Positions 27,689-36,006 are shown, counted from the first letter of the stretch. The stretch is DNA of 64,000 bases from Myxococcales bacterium (GCA_030681895.1 JAUXRI010000250.1:21517-85516); one strand, 5' to 3'. The notes: generated by a model from the sequence alone, not told the origin. Program-made: numbers and translations.

Positions 27689-29464
27689 TCAGTCGAAGAC
27701 GCCGTGCGCGTAGAAGCGCCCGTCAGCCGCGTCCTTGAAGACCCACAACACGCCAACGCCTTCGACGCGCAGCCGGTAGTAGTCGCGGGCCACCGTGTCA
27801 GGGCTCCACCATTGGCCGACGAGGCGCTCGGGGCCTTCGATGGCTTCGACGCGCCGGCGCCGGCCCTGCAACGTCACGTACGCCGGCAGCCCCGACGACG
27901 AAGACACATCGGCGTGGAGCACCGTCGGCTCCCGGAACACCCGCGACGGGCGGGACTCGAGCGTCACCGCGAGCATCAACGGCTCGGCGACCGGCTTGGC
28001 CTTCGGCGCCCTCCACCGCTCACCCACCGCGAGCCCTGCGATCACATCCATCACGTCGGCCTCGTGCGGCCCCGCCGCTGCCCTGCCCCGCGGGCCATCC
28101 CAGGCTGAAGGCATGACGACCGGCTCGGGCTTCGGCTTCTCGGTCACGGGAGCCGACAACAACGCGAGCTGATCGTTCGTCTGCTGTCGGTCGCTCGAAG
28201 GCGACACCGCCGGCTCTCCCTTCTTCTCCCCCAGCGTCCACCCGGCATCGAGGGCGCCCCAGAGCTCCGACGGACGGCCGGCATCGGGCGGGCGGAACGG
28301 TGCCAGCTTCCACGCCGTCTCGGGGCGATGCCGGGCGACGGGTTCGGCCGAGAACAACGACGCCTCGCCCAACGCCGACTGGAGCTTCGAGAGCACCACC
28401 TCGAGTTGTGCGTCTCCCGCAGGCGCGTCGCCGAGCATCAGCTGCCGGCCAGGGTCGGCGCAGGCCTCTTCGACGATCACGCGCACGCCGGCGATGGGGT
28501 GCCGCACGGACAGATCGGTCAGCCGATGACGAATGAGCTCGAGCAGCAGCTTCGAGTGCGCCGCCGGCCTCGCGAGGATGAGCGGCAACGAGGTCAACCC
28601 CGCGCCTTCGAGCGTCAGCCCCACCGACAACCGCACCGCCGCGAGCTGCCGGCCCTGGAGCCGCGCGCAGAGACGATCGACCACCATCTTGATCGCGAAG
28701 AGCACCGGCTCGAGCTGCTCCGCGGGCCAGTCGAGCGAGACGGACTCGTCGATGACCTCCGGCAACACCTCGGGCGTCAGATGCGAGTCGTCTTGCCCAC
28801 GAGCGAGCTGGGCGACGAGGTGCCCGTGCGAGCCGAAGCGCGCCGCGAGCGAGCCGATGGGAAGACCCGAGAGCTCGCCCAGCGTGGTGAGGCCGAGCGC
28901 TTTGAGCGGACCCAGCACGTCGGCGCCGATGCCAGCACATGAGAGCGAGTCGAGCGGTGTCGAGGCGAAAGCAGCGCCGCCCTGTGCCGGGAGCACGCCC
29001 ACCTCATTGAAGCGGCCGCTCGCCTGCGTGGTGAAGCGCTCGGAGCCGATCACCACCTTCGCGCGGAAGCCGGCCACGCCGCAGCGGGCGATGAGCTCTT
29101 CACGCCACGTGGCCTCACCACCCGACAGGTGCGCAGCCGAGGCGTCGAGCCACAGGCCGTGCGGGGCGTCGAGCTCGAAGCCGGGCGCCACCGGGAGCAA
29201 CGACTCGCCGAGCGTGCACAGGGCCTTGCGCTCCTCATCGGCGTCGTAGCGGCGCTTGACGAGGCCGGGCACGGTGGCCGACGCCGCCGCGCCGGTCTGG
29301 CCGATGCGCACGCCCGCCGCGCTCGCCGCTCTCGACACGAAGCGCACCCGCTCGGCGCCCTTCACGTCTTCGAGCAGCACGACGGGCTTGCCGGCAAACG
29401 ACGGCTGCTCCAGCACCAGGCGCTGCAGGGGAAACCTCGGAAGATGCACGTACGCCACACGCAT
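27689..29464 (-). CDS. imuB: ImuB, catalytically inactive Y-family polymerase-like protein
   Basis: A 591-residue Y-family homologue. The usual metal-binding DxD at the N-terminus is replaced (VAYVHLPRFPLQRL), and the SxDE region reads LWLDASAAHLSGGE, so polymerase activity is not expected, as in known ImuB proteins. QLMLG at about 341-345 matches the position and form of a beta-clamp-binding motif; ImuB links DnaE2 to the clamp. The C-terminal region (about 490-591) carries the ImuB-specific domain with GQWWSPDTVARDYYRL. ATG 29464 has a perfect AGGAGGT 6 bases upstream, and this ribosome site touches the LexA-like operator. Confidence 0.94.
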   Translation of the reverse strand: MRVAYVHLPRFPLQRLVLEQPSFAGKPVVLLEDVKGAERVRFVSRAASAAGVRIGQTGAAASATVPGLVKRRYDADEERKALCTLGESLLPVAPGFELDAPHGLWLDASAAHLSGGEATWREELIARCGVAGFRAKVVIGSERFTTQASGRFNEVGVLPAQGGAAFASTPLDSLSCAGIGADVLGPLKALGLTTLGELSGLPIGSLAARFGSHGHLVAQLARGQDDSHLTPEVLPEVIDESVSLDWPAEQLEPVLFAIKMVVDRLCARLQGRQLAAVRLSVGLTLEGAGLTSLPLILARPAAHSKLLLELIRHRLTDLSVRHPIAGVRVIVEEACADPGRQLMLGDAPAGDAQLEVVLSKLQSALGEASLFSAEPVARHRPETAWKLAPFRPPDAGRPSELWGALDAGWTLGEKKGEPAVSPSSDRQQTNDQLALLSAPVTEKPKPEPVVMPSAWDGPRGRAAAGPHEADVMDVIAGLAVGERWRAPKAKPVAEPLMLAVTLESRPSRVFREPTVLHADVSSSSGLPAYVTLQGRRRRVEAIEGPERLVGQWWSPDTVARDYYRLRVEGVGVLWVFKDAADGRFYAHGVFD

Positions 29465-29474
29465 GGGACGACCT

Positions 29475-29491
29475 CCTGAACACGCAAGCAG
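29475..29491 (-). promoter_or_regulatory. LexA-like operator upstream of imuB-dnaE2
   Basis: Read toward imuB the site is CTGCTTGCGTGTTCAGG. It agrees at 15 of 17 positions with the M. xanthus LexA box consensus that I recall, CTRHAMRYBYGTTCAGS. It shares GCGTGTTCAGG and the flanking TGATACTG with the site upstream of imuA. It lies just 11 bases before the imuB start and overlaps the ribosome site, so repressor binding would block transcription and the mRNA start region alike. The stop codon of the 54-codon gene lies immediately upstream of it. Confidence 0.6.
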
Positions 29492-29493
29492 TA

Positions 29494-29658
29494 TCAGACA
29501 GGGCTGACAGTCACTGGCCGGCACACGGGCGGCGCCGCCGAGAACACCACCAGCCGCGGAGACGATGGCGCGAGCACCCAGACCTGCTCCACGCCCTGCC
29601 GCAACGACTGGAGCGCCACGTCGATCAACGCGCCCTTCAGCGGAAGCACCGCGCTCAT
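29494..29658 (-). CDS. Small protein between imuA and imuB (54 aa)
   Basis: A short gene of 54 codons. It begins at an ATG (29658) that overlaps the imuA stop as ATGA and ends just before the LexA-like site of imuB. The product starts MSAVLPLKGALIDVALQSL and continues RQGVEQVWVLAPSSPRLVVF, ending in a Pro/Val/Cys tail. The phase fit between imuA and imuB, the stop-start coupling and the orderly helix-strand pattern suggest a real protein rather than chance. GTGAGG upstream could serve as its ribosome site. The function is unknown; a role in the ImuA-ImuB-DnaE2 mutasome or a regulatory leader role for imuB are both possible. Confidence 0.6.
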   Translation of the reverse strand: MSAVLPLKGALIDVALQSLRQGVEQVWVLAPSSPRLVVFSAAPPVCRPVTVSPV

Positions 29659-30668
29659 CGGAACGACCTCACCCGCACGCGAAGTGCGGCGTCTGTCTCG
29701 ACGCGGACGGCATCGACGGCTGCCAGCTTCGCGGCGGGGCGCCGACGATTGCCGGGCGGCGCGAACGAGCGCAGCGACTCGCCCTCGAGCGGGAGCCCAA
29801 GGGAGCCTTCTCGACCCGGTCGCGTCGACACGTGGAAGCCGACCCCATCTCGCTGTTCATTCTTCTTCAGCCGCTGCAGCGACGAGCTCGCCGAGATGCG
29901 CGGCACCTCGAGGCCTGGCATCAGCGACGACGGACTGCGCCGGCTGCGCGCGAGCACGGCCAGGCGACTGCGCGGCACGACGAGCGTTCGACCTGTCACG
30001 CCCTGCGCGCGCGCGACCTCGACGTGCAGCTCAGGCTCGCCCACGGGCTCCTGGGCGCCCACCACGCGCAGATGGCCGACCAGCTTGCCTTCGGGCGTCC
30101 CCTCTCTCGCCGACATCACCAGCCGCACCAGGCCCTGCGCAGGAGCGGCGTTGGCGGTGAGCACCACCAGCAGCGAGCCACCGGCGCGGGCGGCGTCGAG
30201 GAGCTTCTTGGTGTCGATCATCGTCAGCCGCACGCCGGTGTGGGTGACGTCGAGCACCACGCAGGTGAAGGCGCCGCTGCGGAGCAACTGCACGGCCGAC
30301 CAGACGAGCTGCCCCGGCGCCGGAGGACGCACGATGAGGAGCCGCTTCAAGTCGATGCCCATCGGCACGGCGGCGGGCGGGTAGAGCTCCTGCGGGCCGT
30401 CGACCCAGGCCGCCAGCCGCTTCTCGCGACACGCCGCCGCCACCAGCGACAAGGCCACCGTGGTGCGCCCCGAGGCCTCTTCACCCGACAACTCCACCGC
30501 CGAGCCCATGCGAAAGACGCCCAGCGCGTCGAGCTCAGGCGCCCCCGTCGCCAGCGTCACCAGGTACCGCCGCGGCGCCGCCTGCACGCGACGGATCTGC
30601 TCCTTGAGGTGCTCGACGACCGATCGATCTGGAGCCGATTTACCGGCCTCTGCTGCGATTCCGCCCAT
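29655..30668 (-). CDS. imuA: ImuA, RecA-like SOS mutagenesis protein
   Basis: A 337-residue RecA-fold protein. The P-loop is degenerate (SGEEASGRTT, with Arg in place of the usual Lys), a trait seen in some ImuA proteins. The core continues with VALSLVAAACREKRLAAWVDGPQELYPPAAVPMGIDLKRLLIVRPP, then a Walker-B-like CVVLDVTHTG. ImuA works with ImuB and DnaE2 in damage-induced mutagenesis. The start is ATG 30668, with GGAGG 6 bases upstream; a longer upstream frame would run through the operator and is rejected. Order: imuA, small gene, imuB, dnaE2. Confidence 0.88.
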   Translation of the reverse strand: MGGIAAEAGKSAPDRSVVEHLKEQIRRVQAAPRRYLVTLATGAPELDALGVFRMGSAVELSGEEASGRTTVALSLVAAACREKRLAAWVDGPQELYPPAAVPMGIDLKRLLIVRPPAPGQLVWSAVQLLRSGAFTCVVLDVTHTGVRLTMIDTKKLLDAARAGGSLLVVLTANAAPAQGLVRLVMSAREGTPEGKLVGHLRVVGAQEPVGEPELHVEVARAQGVTGRTLVVPRSRLAVLARSRRSPSSLMPGLEVPRISASSSLQRLKKNEQRDGVGFHVSTRPGREGSLGLPLEGESLRSFAPPGNRRRPAAKLAAVDAVRVETDAALRVRVRSFR

Positions 30669-30693
30669 GCGCGCCTCCGTTTCGGGATCTCTC

Positions 30694-30710
30694 CCTGAAC
30701 ACGCATTCAG
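30694..30710 (-). promoter_or_regulatory. LexA-like operator upstream of imuA
   Basis: Read toward imuA the site is CTGAATGCGTGTTCAGG. It matches the recalled M. xanthus LexA consensus CTRHAMRYBYGTTCAGS at 16 of 17 positions and is an imperfect palindrome (CTGAAT-N4-GTTCAG). It lies 26 bases before the imuA start. A near copy with the same flanks (TGATACTG) sits in front of imuB. The match and the nature of the regulated genes support SOS control; the identity of the LexA protein is inferred, since lexA is not in the window. Confidence 0.7.
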
Positions 30711-30837
30711 TATCAAGAGGGGCTGACATTGAGGTGGGGCGGGTCGCCAACCACCTGAAACAACGGAGTTGAAGCAAAGTCAGTCGCAGCCTGGCCCGTA
30801 CGGCGTGCGGAACATCACGCTGCCAGCGCGCTCAGTC

Positions 30838-30880
30838 GCTTCATGAACCGGTTGACCGTCACTTCATGAAGCCATACCAT
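30838..30880 (+). promoter_or_regulatory. Promoter and twin palindromic operator of the vapBC-type operon
   Basis: A -35 TTGACC (30852-30857) and a -10 TACCAT (30875-30880) are separated by 17 bases. The 8-bp palindrome TTCATGAA occurs at 30840-30847 and again at 30863-30870; the second copy lies between the -35 and the -10, the first just upstream of the -35. This is a natural layout for repression by the antitoxin. Transcription would start only a few bases before the ATG at 30889, and no ribosome site is visible, which points to a leaderless mRNA. Confidence 0.6.
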
Positions 30881-30888
30881 GACGCATC

Positions 30889-31191
30889 ATGTCCCGTGCC
30901 CTGCAGGTCTATCTCGACGACCCCGAATTCGAGACGCTCCGCGCGTGGGCCGACGCGCGCGGGTGGTCATTGTCTCAGGCCGTGCGGGTGGCGCTGAAGG
31001 CGCTGACCCGGCCACCGACGCCCGAAGACCCGCTGCTGGCGGCGAGCGGGATGATCGAGGGGCTGCCGGCCGATCTGAGTGAGCGCTTCGACGAGTATCT
31101 CGGGCTCACCTTCGTCGCCGAGCCTCCCGCCCAGTACGGCGTGCGCCCCCCGAAGCGGAGGCCGCGTGCCCGCAAGCCTGTTCGTCGATAG
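30889..31191 (+). CDS. Putative ribbon-helix-helix antitoxin (VapB-like)
   Basis: A 100-residue protein. The N-terminal 45 residues have the ribbon-helix-helix form: a short strand (ALQVYLDDPEFETLRAWADARGWSLSQAVRVALKAL) with alternating residues and two helices. The rest is a linker and a strongly basic tail (RPPKRRPRARKPVRR). It is followed, with a 26-base overlap, by a PIN-domain toxin gene, the classical vapB-vapC arrangement. It probably neutralises the toxin and represses its own promoter through the TTCATGAA sites. Confidence 0.75.
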   Translation: MSRALQVYLDDPEFETLRAWADARGWSLSQAVRVALKALTRPPTPEDPLLAASGMIEGLPADLSERFDEYLGLTFVAEPPAQYGVRPPKRRPRARKPVRR

Positions 31192-31585
31192 CGGTGTCTG
31201 GCTGGCCTTCTTCAGCGCGCGCGATGGCCGGCACCGCGACGCCGATCGGCTCATTCGCGAAGCGCTCCGCCGAAAGCTCCCGCTCTTCACCACCAACCTG
31301 GTGCTGGCCGAGGTGCATCGGCTCCTGCTCCACCGTGCGGGCATTCGGCCGGCCGCGGCGGCGCTGAACGTCATCGACCAGAGCCCTGGCGTGACGGTTC
31401 AGTTCGCCACTGCGGCGATTCACGATGACGCACGGGCGTGGCTCGCGCGGCTCGACGATCAGGTGATCAGCTACACCGACGCCGCCAGCTTCGCGGTGAT
31501 GAAGGCGAAGAAGTGCACGACGGCGCTGAGCTTCGATCACGACTTCGTGCTGGCCGGCTACTCGCTCTGGGACGGCGCAGAGTGA
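31166..31585 (+). CDS. PIN-domain ribonuclease toxin (VapC-like)
   Basis: A 139-residue PIN domain. The conserved acidic residues are Asp8 (FVDSGVWLAFF), Glu49 (TNLVLAEVHRLLL), Asp105 (ISYTDAASFAVM) and the pair in SFDHDF (about 124-126). They form the metal-binding RNase site. The start is GTG 31166, because GGAGG precedes it by 5 bases and the fold begins there. It overlaps the antitoxin gene by 26 bases. VapC toxins usually cleave tRNA or rRNA; the target here is unknown. Confidence 0.85.
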   Translation: MPASLFVDSGVWLAFFSARDGRHRDADRLIREALRRKLPLFTTNLVLAEVHRLLLHRAGIRPAAAALNVIDQSPGVTVQFATAAIHDDARAWLARLDDQVISYTDAASFAVMKAKKCTTALSFDHDFVLAGYSLWDGAE

Positions 31586-31586
31586 C

Positions 31587-33794
31587 TCACCACTTCCACT
31601 GCGACGTATGGCAGTTCGAGCACTCGAGCGGGCCGAACGGGTGCGCCCCGGGAGCCTTCGCCTTTCCACGCGCCGCAGCCGCTGCATGGCAGTCCCAGCA
31701 CTCGTCGACGAGGCCCACCCAGCGCTGCGCGGTGTGACAGCTCGCGCACGGCGCCATGAAGTGCCGGCCGCGCAACGGCCAGCCGGTGCGATCGTGATCG
31801 AAGCGCACCACGCGGAACCGATCGGCCTGGTGACAGTCTTCACACCCCTGCCCCAGCTGCCCGCTGTGTGGATCGGCGTGGCAGCTCGCGCAGCGTTGGG
31901 TCGGCGGAGGGCCAGCGGCGGTGTGACAGGCTCCGCACTTCAGCGACGCGTGCCGGCGTTCGAGCGCGAAGCCCGTCTGCTGGTGTTGCATCGTCATGCC
32001 TCGCGCGTTGGCGAAGGGCCCCTTGCTCGGCTCGTGACAGGTGCGGCAATCGGCGCCCAGCTCGGCCCCATGCTGCGCCTGATGGCACGTGCCGCACTTC
32101 ACGGGACTCGACGTCACCATCGACAGCGCCTTGCCGAGCTTCCCCTGATGACAGTCCGCGCACGTCGCCTGCGCGTGTTTCCCATCGAGCGTGAAGCCAG
32201 TCAGGGCGTGATCGAACCCGGGCACGGGCGCGAAGGCCGTCGTGGAGTGGCACTTCTCGCACGCCATCCCCAGCCGGCCGTCGTGACGGTCGACGTGACA
32301 TCGGGAGCACACCTTCGGCACGTCATCGAGCTTCGGCTCGAAGTGGCAGAGTTTGCATGACGTGGTGGCGTGTTTGCCGGTGAGCGGGAACGGCGTCGAC
32401 GCGTGCCGCTCCACGGTGAAGGTGCTCGGCTTCCACGCCTCCGAGGTGTGACACACGGAGCACTCGCCATCGGCCTTCGTCGAGCCCTGGTGCGGGTCTG
32501 CGTGGCAATGGCTACACGTCGCTTCCTTCACGTGCGGCGCGACGCTGAACAGCACCGCATCGTTCGTCGGCACCCACGCGAGCGCGCCCTGGAGCCAGCT
32601 GGAGCGCCCGGCCTTCTTCACCGGCACCGGCGCCTTCGGGTACCCGCGGAGCTTGTCCTGATGACAGTCTTTGCAGCTCACCTTGCCGTGCCGTCCCACC
32701 AGCGGGAACCCGGTCGTCGCGTGGTTGAACGGAGACGGCTTGAACGCCTCGGTGGTCGGATGACAGGTCGAACACGCTCCGAAGTTGCCGTGAGCCGCGT
32801 CGCCCTGCTTCTGGTGACAGCCCTCGCACTGCTGCGGCACGCCCCGGAACTTCTGCGTCGCCCCGGTCGCGGGATGACAGTTCTCACACGCGACCTTCAG
32901 GTGCTCACCTGCAAGTTTGAACTTTGCGCGCTGGTTGTGATTGAACTGGCTCTTCTTCCACGACACGGCGCTGTGACACAGGCTGCACTCTCCGAGCGGC
33001 TCGTGTTTGCGCTCCTGATCGTGACACCCGCTGCACACCGACGGCGTCTTGGTGAAGTTCCAGTCGCGATGACACCCCAGACATCCAACCGTCTGGTGTT
33101 TCTGCGGCAAGATACAGGTGCAGAACGAGTGATCGAACGTCGCCGGCGTCCACGCCTTCACCACGTGACACGACTCACAGGCCGCCTTCGTCCCTCCGTG
33201 CGCTTCTTCATGACACGCGGAGCACGCGACCTTCGGCGTCAGGTGCTTCCCCTTCTGGTGACAGCTCGAGCACTGCGCCTTCGCGTGGCCGCCCTCCATC
33301 GAGACGGCGTGCTCGTTTCGTTGATGGAGCGCGGGCTTCCAGGCCGTCGACGAGTGACAGGCCGTACACGACGTCCCCAGCGCGCCCTGATGCGTGTCTT
33401 TGTGACAGCCCACGCACGTCTGGACCATCTTCGCGATCGGGGCTGTATGACAGGTGTTGCACGCGACCTTCTGGTGCGCGCCGATCAGCGACATGCCAGT
33501 GAGCGTGTGATCGAACGAGGTCAGCGCGGCGGGCCGGGTGAGCGCGGCCTCGGGCCCCTTGTGCTCGAGGTGACAGGCGACACACTTCTGCGCCGAGACC
33601 GACGCGTGGAACTTCTTCAGGTCGCCGTGACAGGTCAGACACTTCTCGTTCGGCAACCCCTTGAACGGCATGTGGCAGGCATCACAGTCGTCGGCGATCG
33701 ACGCGTGCGCGGTGCTGGAAGGACCTGGCGCGGTCGAGGCCCGCCACCCCTGGCTGACCACGAGGAGCATGCCCAACGTGAGCGGGCTCACCAT
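31587..33794 (-). CDS. Large multihaem c-type cytochrome with 30 CxxCH sites
   Basis: A 735-residue protein with a signal-like start (MVSPLTLGMLLVVSQGWRAS) and 30 CxxCH haem-binding motifs spread evenly from about residue 37 to the end, or one haem per roughly 24 residues. Many sites are paired with an upstream His in repeats of the form FDHxxTGxxLxGxHxxxxCxxCH, which supply distal His ligands for bis-His haems. Such proteins act as periplasmic or surface electron wires. Its start overlaps the stop of the beta-barrel gene (ATGGTGA), so the two are coupled. It is most likely exported together with, or through, the barrel. There is no lipobox and no other domain. Confidence 0.92.
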   Translation of the reverse strand: MVSPLTLGMLLVVSQGWRASTAPGPSSTAHASIADDCDACHMPFKGLPNEKCLTCHGDLKKFHASVSAQKCVACHLEHKGPEAALTRPAALTSFDHTLTGMSLIGAHQKVACNTCHTAPIAKMVQTCVGCHKDTHQGALGTSCTACHSSTAWKPALHQRNEHAVSMEGGHAKAQCSSCHQKGKHLTPKVACSACHEEAHGGTKAACESCHVVKAWTPATFDHSFCTCILPQKHQTVGCLGCHRDWNFTKTPSVCSGCHDQERKHEPLGECSLCHSAVSWKKSQFNHNQRAKFKLAGEHLKVACENCHPATGATQKFRGVPQQCEGCHQKQGDAAHGNFGACSTCHPTTEAFKPSPFNHATTGFPLVGRHGKVSCKDCHQDKLRGYPKAPVPVKKAGRSSWLQGALAWVPTNDAVLFSVAPHVKEATCSHCHADPHQGSTKADGECSVCHTSEAWKPSTFTVERHASTPFPLTGKHATTSCKLCHFEPKLDDVPKVCSRCHVDRHDGRLGMACEKCHSTTAFAPVPGFDHALTGFTLDGKHAQATCADCHQGKLGKALSMVTSSPVKCGTCHQAQHGAELGADCRTCHEPSKGPFANARGMTMQHQQTGFALERRHASLKCGACHTAAGPPPTQRCASCHADPHSGQLGQGCEDCHQADRFRVVRFDHDRTGWPLRGRHFMAPCASCHTAQRWVGLVDECWDCHAAAAARGKAKAPGAHPFGPLECSNCHTSQWKW

Positions 33795-35227
33795 TCCTTC
33801 TCCAATCGTGCGCCGAGCTGCACGAAGAACCGGCGCTCGCGGCCGTCGGTGAGGCTCTGCTCGAAGTCGAGGCCGCCGAACCAGATACCGCTGGCATAGA
33901 AGGCCCGCACGAAGCCGAGCCGCTGCGCCTCGAGGTTGAACGGGCTCAGGTCGACGGGCTTGGTGGGCGTGTCGTCATACGGCGTGTACACCCGGCCCGA
34001 CAGCGGGAGCGCGCTGCGCTGCACGTTGCTCGCGCCCGCCGCGAGATCGAGCCCCTTCCATCTCCAGCCCAGCGACGCCGACCAATAGCTGCGGTCCGAC
34101 GGAGCGAGCTCGACGCCGGTGCGCACCATCATCTCGTACGTAAAACCACCACGCAGACAGAAGCCGTAGGCCCAATCCGGCGCGAGGTCAGCCTGTCCGC
34201 CGAAGCGCCACTCCTGACGATCGGGCCGAACACGGAACCGAACGTCGGGCCCGAGCCACCCCAGCGCGAACGGACGCCACCGCACGCGGACCCGGTTGTC
34301 GATGAACAGCGGCACGAAGCCATCGGCGATCACCGTAGGATCGTCAGGGTCGAGCCGAATTCCTTCCCGATACACGCCCGCTTGCTGGAAATGAAAGTCG
34401 TACGCGATGCGCAGCGTCTTGATCGGCCGAGCCTCGACGAACGCCACGGCCGCGAAGAGATCGACGGAGCGCGCGCTCAAGGCCACCGAGTTCCACGTCG
34501 GCCCGATGACGTAGCTGGCGCGTTGCGCGGCAGAGACCTCAGCGCCAGCCACGACGCCATCGAGCGGCCGCCCCACGGCGCGCGCCGCGATCGAGACCGC
34601 GTCGAAGGACGACGTCGGCCCCTGCGCGAGCGGCACCTCGTCACGATTGAAGGTGACGGCGAGCTCCGCGCGCAGCCGCTCCAGCGTGAGTGCGGCCGAC
34701 GCGCCGGCTGCAGGCAAGAGGGTCGACAAGTCGACGTTGCCTGTCCGGGTGCTGGTGATGGCGCGCCGCCCTCCGAACACCTGAAACTCGAACTTCGACA
34801 GGTGCAGCTGTGCCCGCAGTCCATCGACCGGCAGGAACCCCGCCGAAGGCACGACGAAGCGGCCCAGCCCGAGGGTGAGCAGCTTCTCGAAGAAGTCGCC
34901 CGACAGCTCAGCCTGGTACAACAGGTGAATCGCGGTGTTCTGGGAGTTACCAGCAATTGGTTGGCGGCCCTGGTAGTCGAAGTCGAAGCGCGCGCGCCGC
35001 GACCAGCCCGTCGCGTGCAACTTGCCGCGAAAGCCCATCTCGAGCGCCGTGAGCTCTGCCGGCGTGCCTGCGCCGACGTCGTCATTCACGGCGTTCGCAG
35101 CCAGCAGATCGGTCGCGACTTCAGCGTCGACGGTCGTATTGACCGACGCGCCGCTCACCACGTCGACGGTCGGAGCGCCCGCGTCAGCCTGCCCCAGCAC
35201 CACCAGTGCGAGCGCGAGGAGCGTCAT
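33788..35227 (-). CDS. Outer-membrane beta-barrel protein next to multihaem cytochrome
   Basis: A 479-residue protein with a signal peptide (MTLLALALVVLGQADA). Its body is made of alternating amphipathic strands with aromatic girdles (RARFDFDYQG, FEFQVFGGRRAI, LRIAYDFHFQQAGVYREGI, VRVRWRPFALGWLGPDVRFRV) and ends in RFFVQLGARLEKEW, a typical barrel C-terminal strand. I count at least 18 possible strands. By analogy with porin-cytochrome conduits (MtrB-like), it may hold a cytochrome across the outer membrane; similarity to MtrB itself is not evident. Its ATG overlaps the b-type cytochrome's stop (ATGA), and its stop overlaps the 30-haem cytochrome's start. Confidence 0.75.
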   Translation of the reverse strand: MTLLALALVVLGQADAGAPTVDVVSGASVNTTVDAEVATDLLAANAVNDDVGAGTPAELTALEMGFRGKLHATGWSRRARFDFDYQGRQPIAGNSQNTAIHLLYQAELSGDFFEKLLTLGLGRFVVPSAGFLPVDGLRAQLHLSKFEFQVFGGRRAITSTRTGNVDLSTLLPAAGASAALTLERLRAELAVTFNRDEVPLAQGPTSSFDAVSIAARAVGRPLDGVVAGAEVSAAQRASYVIGPTWNSVALSARSVDLFAAVAFVEARPIKTLRIAYDFHFQQAGVYREGIRLDPDDPTVIADGFVPLFIDNRVRVRWRPFALGWLGPDVRFRVRPDRQEWRFGGQADLAPDWAYGFCLRGGFTYEMMVRTGVELAPSDRSYWSASLGWRWKGLDLAAGASNVQRSALPLSGRVYTPYDDTPTKPVDLSPFNLEAQRLGFVRAFYASGIWFGGLDFEQSLTDGRERRFFVQLGARLEKEW

Positions 35228-36006
35228 TCGGCGGTGAACGACATCGCATACATGTACGAGAGGACGACGTGCACCACCGACAGCACGTACATGATGGTCG
35301 CCAGCGGCCGATGGAGGATGATCCACCGCTGGAACACGCGCTCCGCGGCCGTCAGCGCATGCAACCGGCGCTGCAGCTTGAGCCGACGCTCCACCAACGA
35401 CAACGCCTCGGCGCCCAGGCCCATCGACGGCAACGATCGCAGCGCACGCCTCGTCGCCAGGTCTGCCGTGATCAACCCGCCAAACGTGCGAGGCGCCACG
35501 CCCGGCTTCATCAGCGGCTCCACCTCGACCGGCACAGGCCCCAGCTTCGTGAGCTCGGCCTCGACCTCTTTCGCGGCCATCTGCTCACCGCCGAGCGTGT
35601 GAGGAATGAACGAATACAGATAGCGGCCGAACAGGCCCGAGAAGAACACCGTCGCGACGGCGGCAAAATTGAGCACCGCGGGGTTCATCCAGTGCACCGC
35701 GTAGCCGCGGGTGAACAGGTGCAACGAATGAAACAGCACGCAGACCGCGCCCTGCACGCCGAGGAAGATGTGAAAGTGGAGCCACCACGACAGCCGCGCC
35801 ATCGCCCGCATCGCGCGTGACCGTCGCGCGACCGAGTAGATGAGCATCACCACCATCGAGCCCAGGCCGATCCACCCGAGGGTGACGCTGAAGGTCGACG
35901 TCGGCGCGGGAGGGTCCGTCCACCACCGCCACGAGAACGCGACCGTCTCGATCACGATGATCAACGCGTAGATCGCTGGAAGCAGTCTCCCCATGACCTG
36001 CGGCAC
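35224..36006 (-). CDS. Inner-membrane b-type cytochrome-like protein
   Basis: A 260-residue integral membrane protein with five predicted helices at about 9-26, 40-60, 74-97, 108-132 and 232-255. Histidines sit where a b-haem needs them: His77/His79 (LHFH), His93/His96 (FHSLH) on the third helix, and His232/His246 on the last. A cytoplasmic loop (about 137-225) joins helices four and five. It probably takes electrons from quinol and passes them to the periplasm. The start is GTG 36006 or ATG 35994. It is the first gene of the unit that continues with the beta-barrel and the 30-haem cytochrome. Confidence 0.75.
   Translation of the reverse strand: MPQVMGRLLPAIYALIIVIETVAFSWRWWTDPPAPTSTFSVTLGWIGLGSMVVMLIYSVARRSRAMRAMARLSWWLHFHIFLGVQGAVCVLFHSLHLFTRGYAVHWMNPAVLNFAAVATVFFSGLFGRYLYSFIPHTLGGEQMAAKEVEAELTKLGPVPVEVEPLMKPGVAPRTFGGLITADLATRRALRSLPSMGLGAEALSLVERRLKLQRRLHALTAAERVFQRWIILHRPLATIMYVLSVVHVVLSYMYAMSFTAE

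Noticed and set aside
26355..27713. Long plus-strand frame opposite dnaE2
   Set aside because: Antisense shadow of a conserved polymerase gene; the composition is Glu/Arg/Val-rich without any motif.
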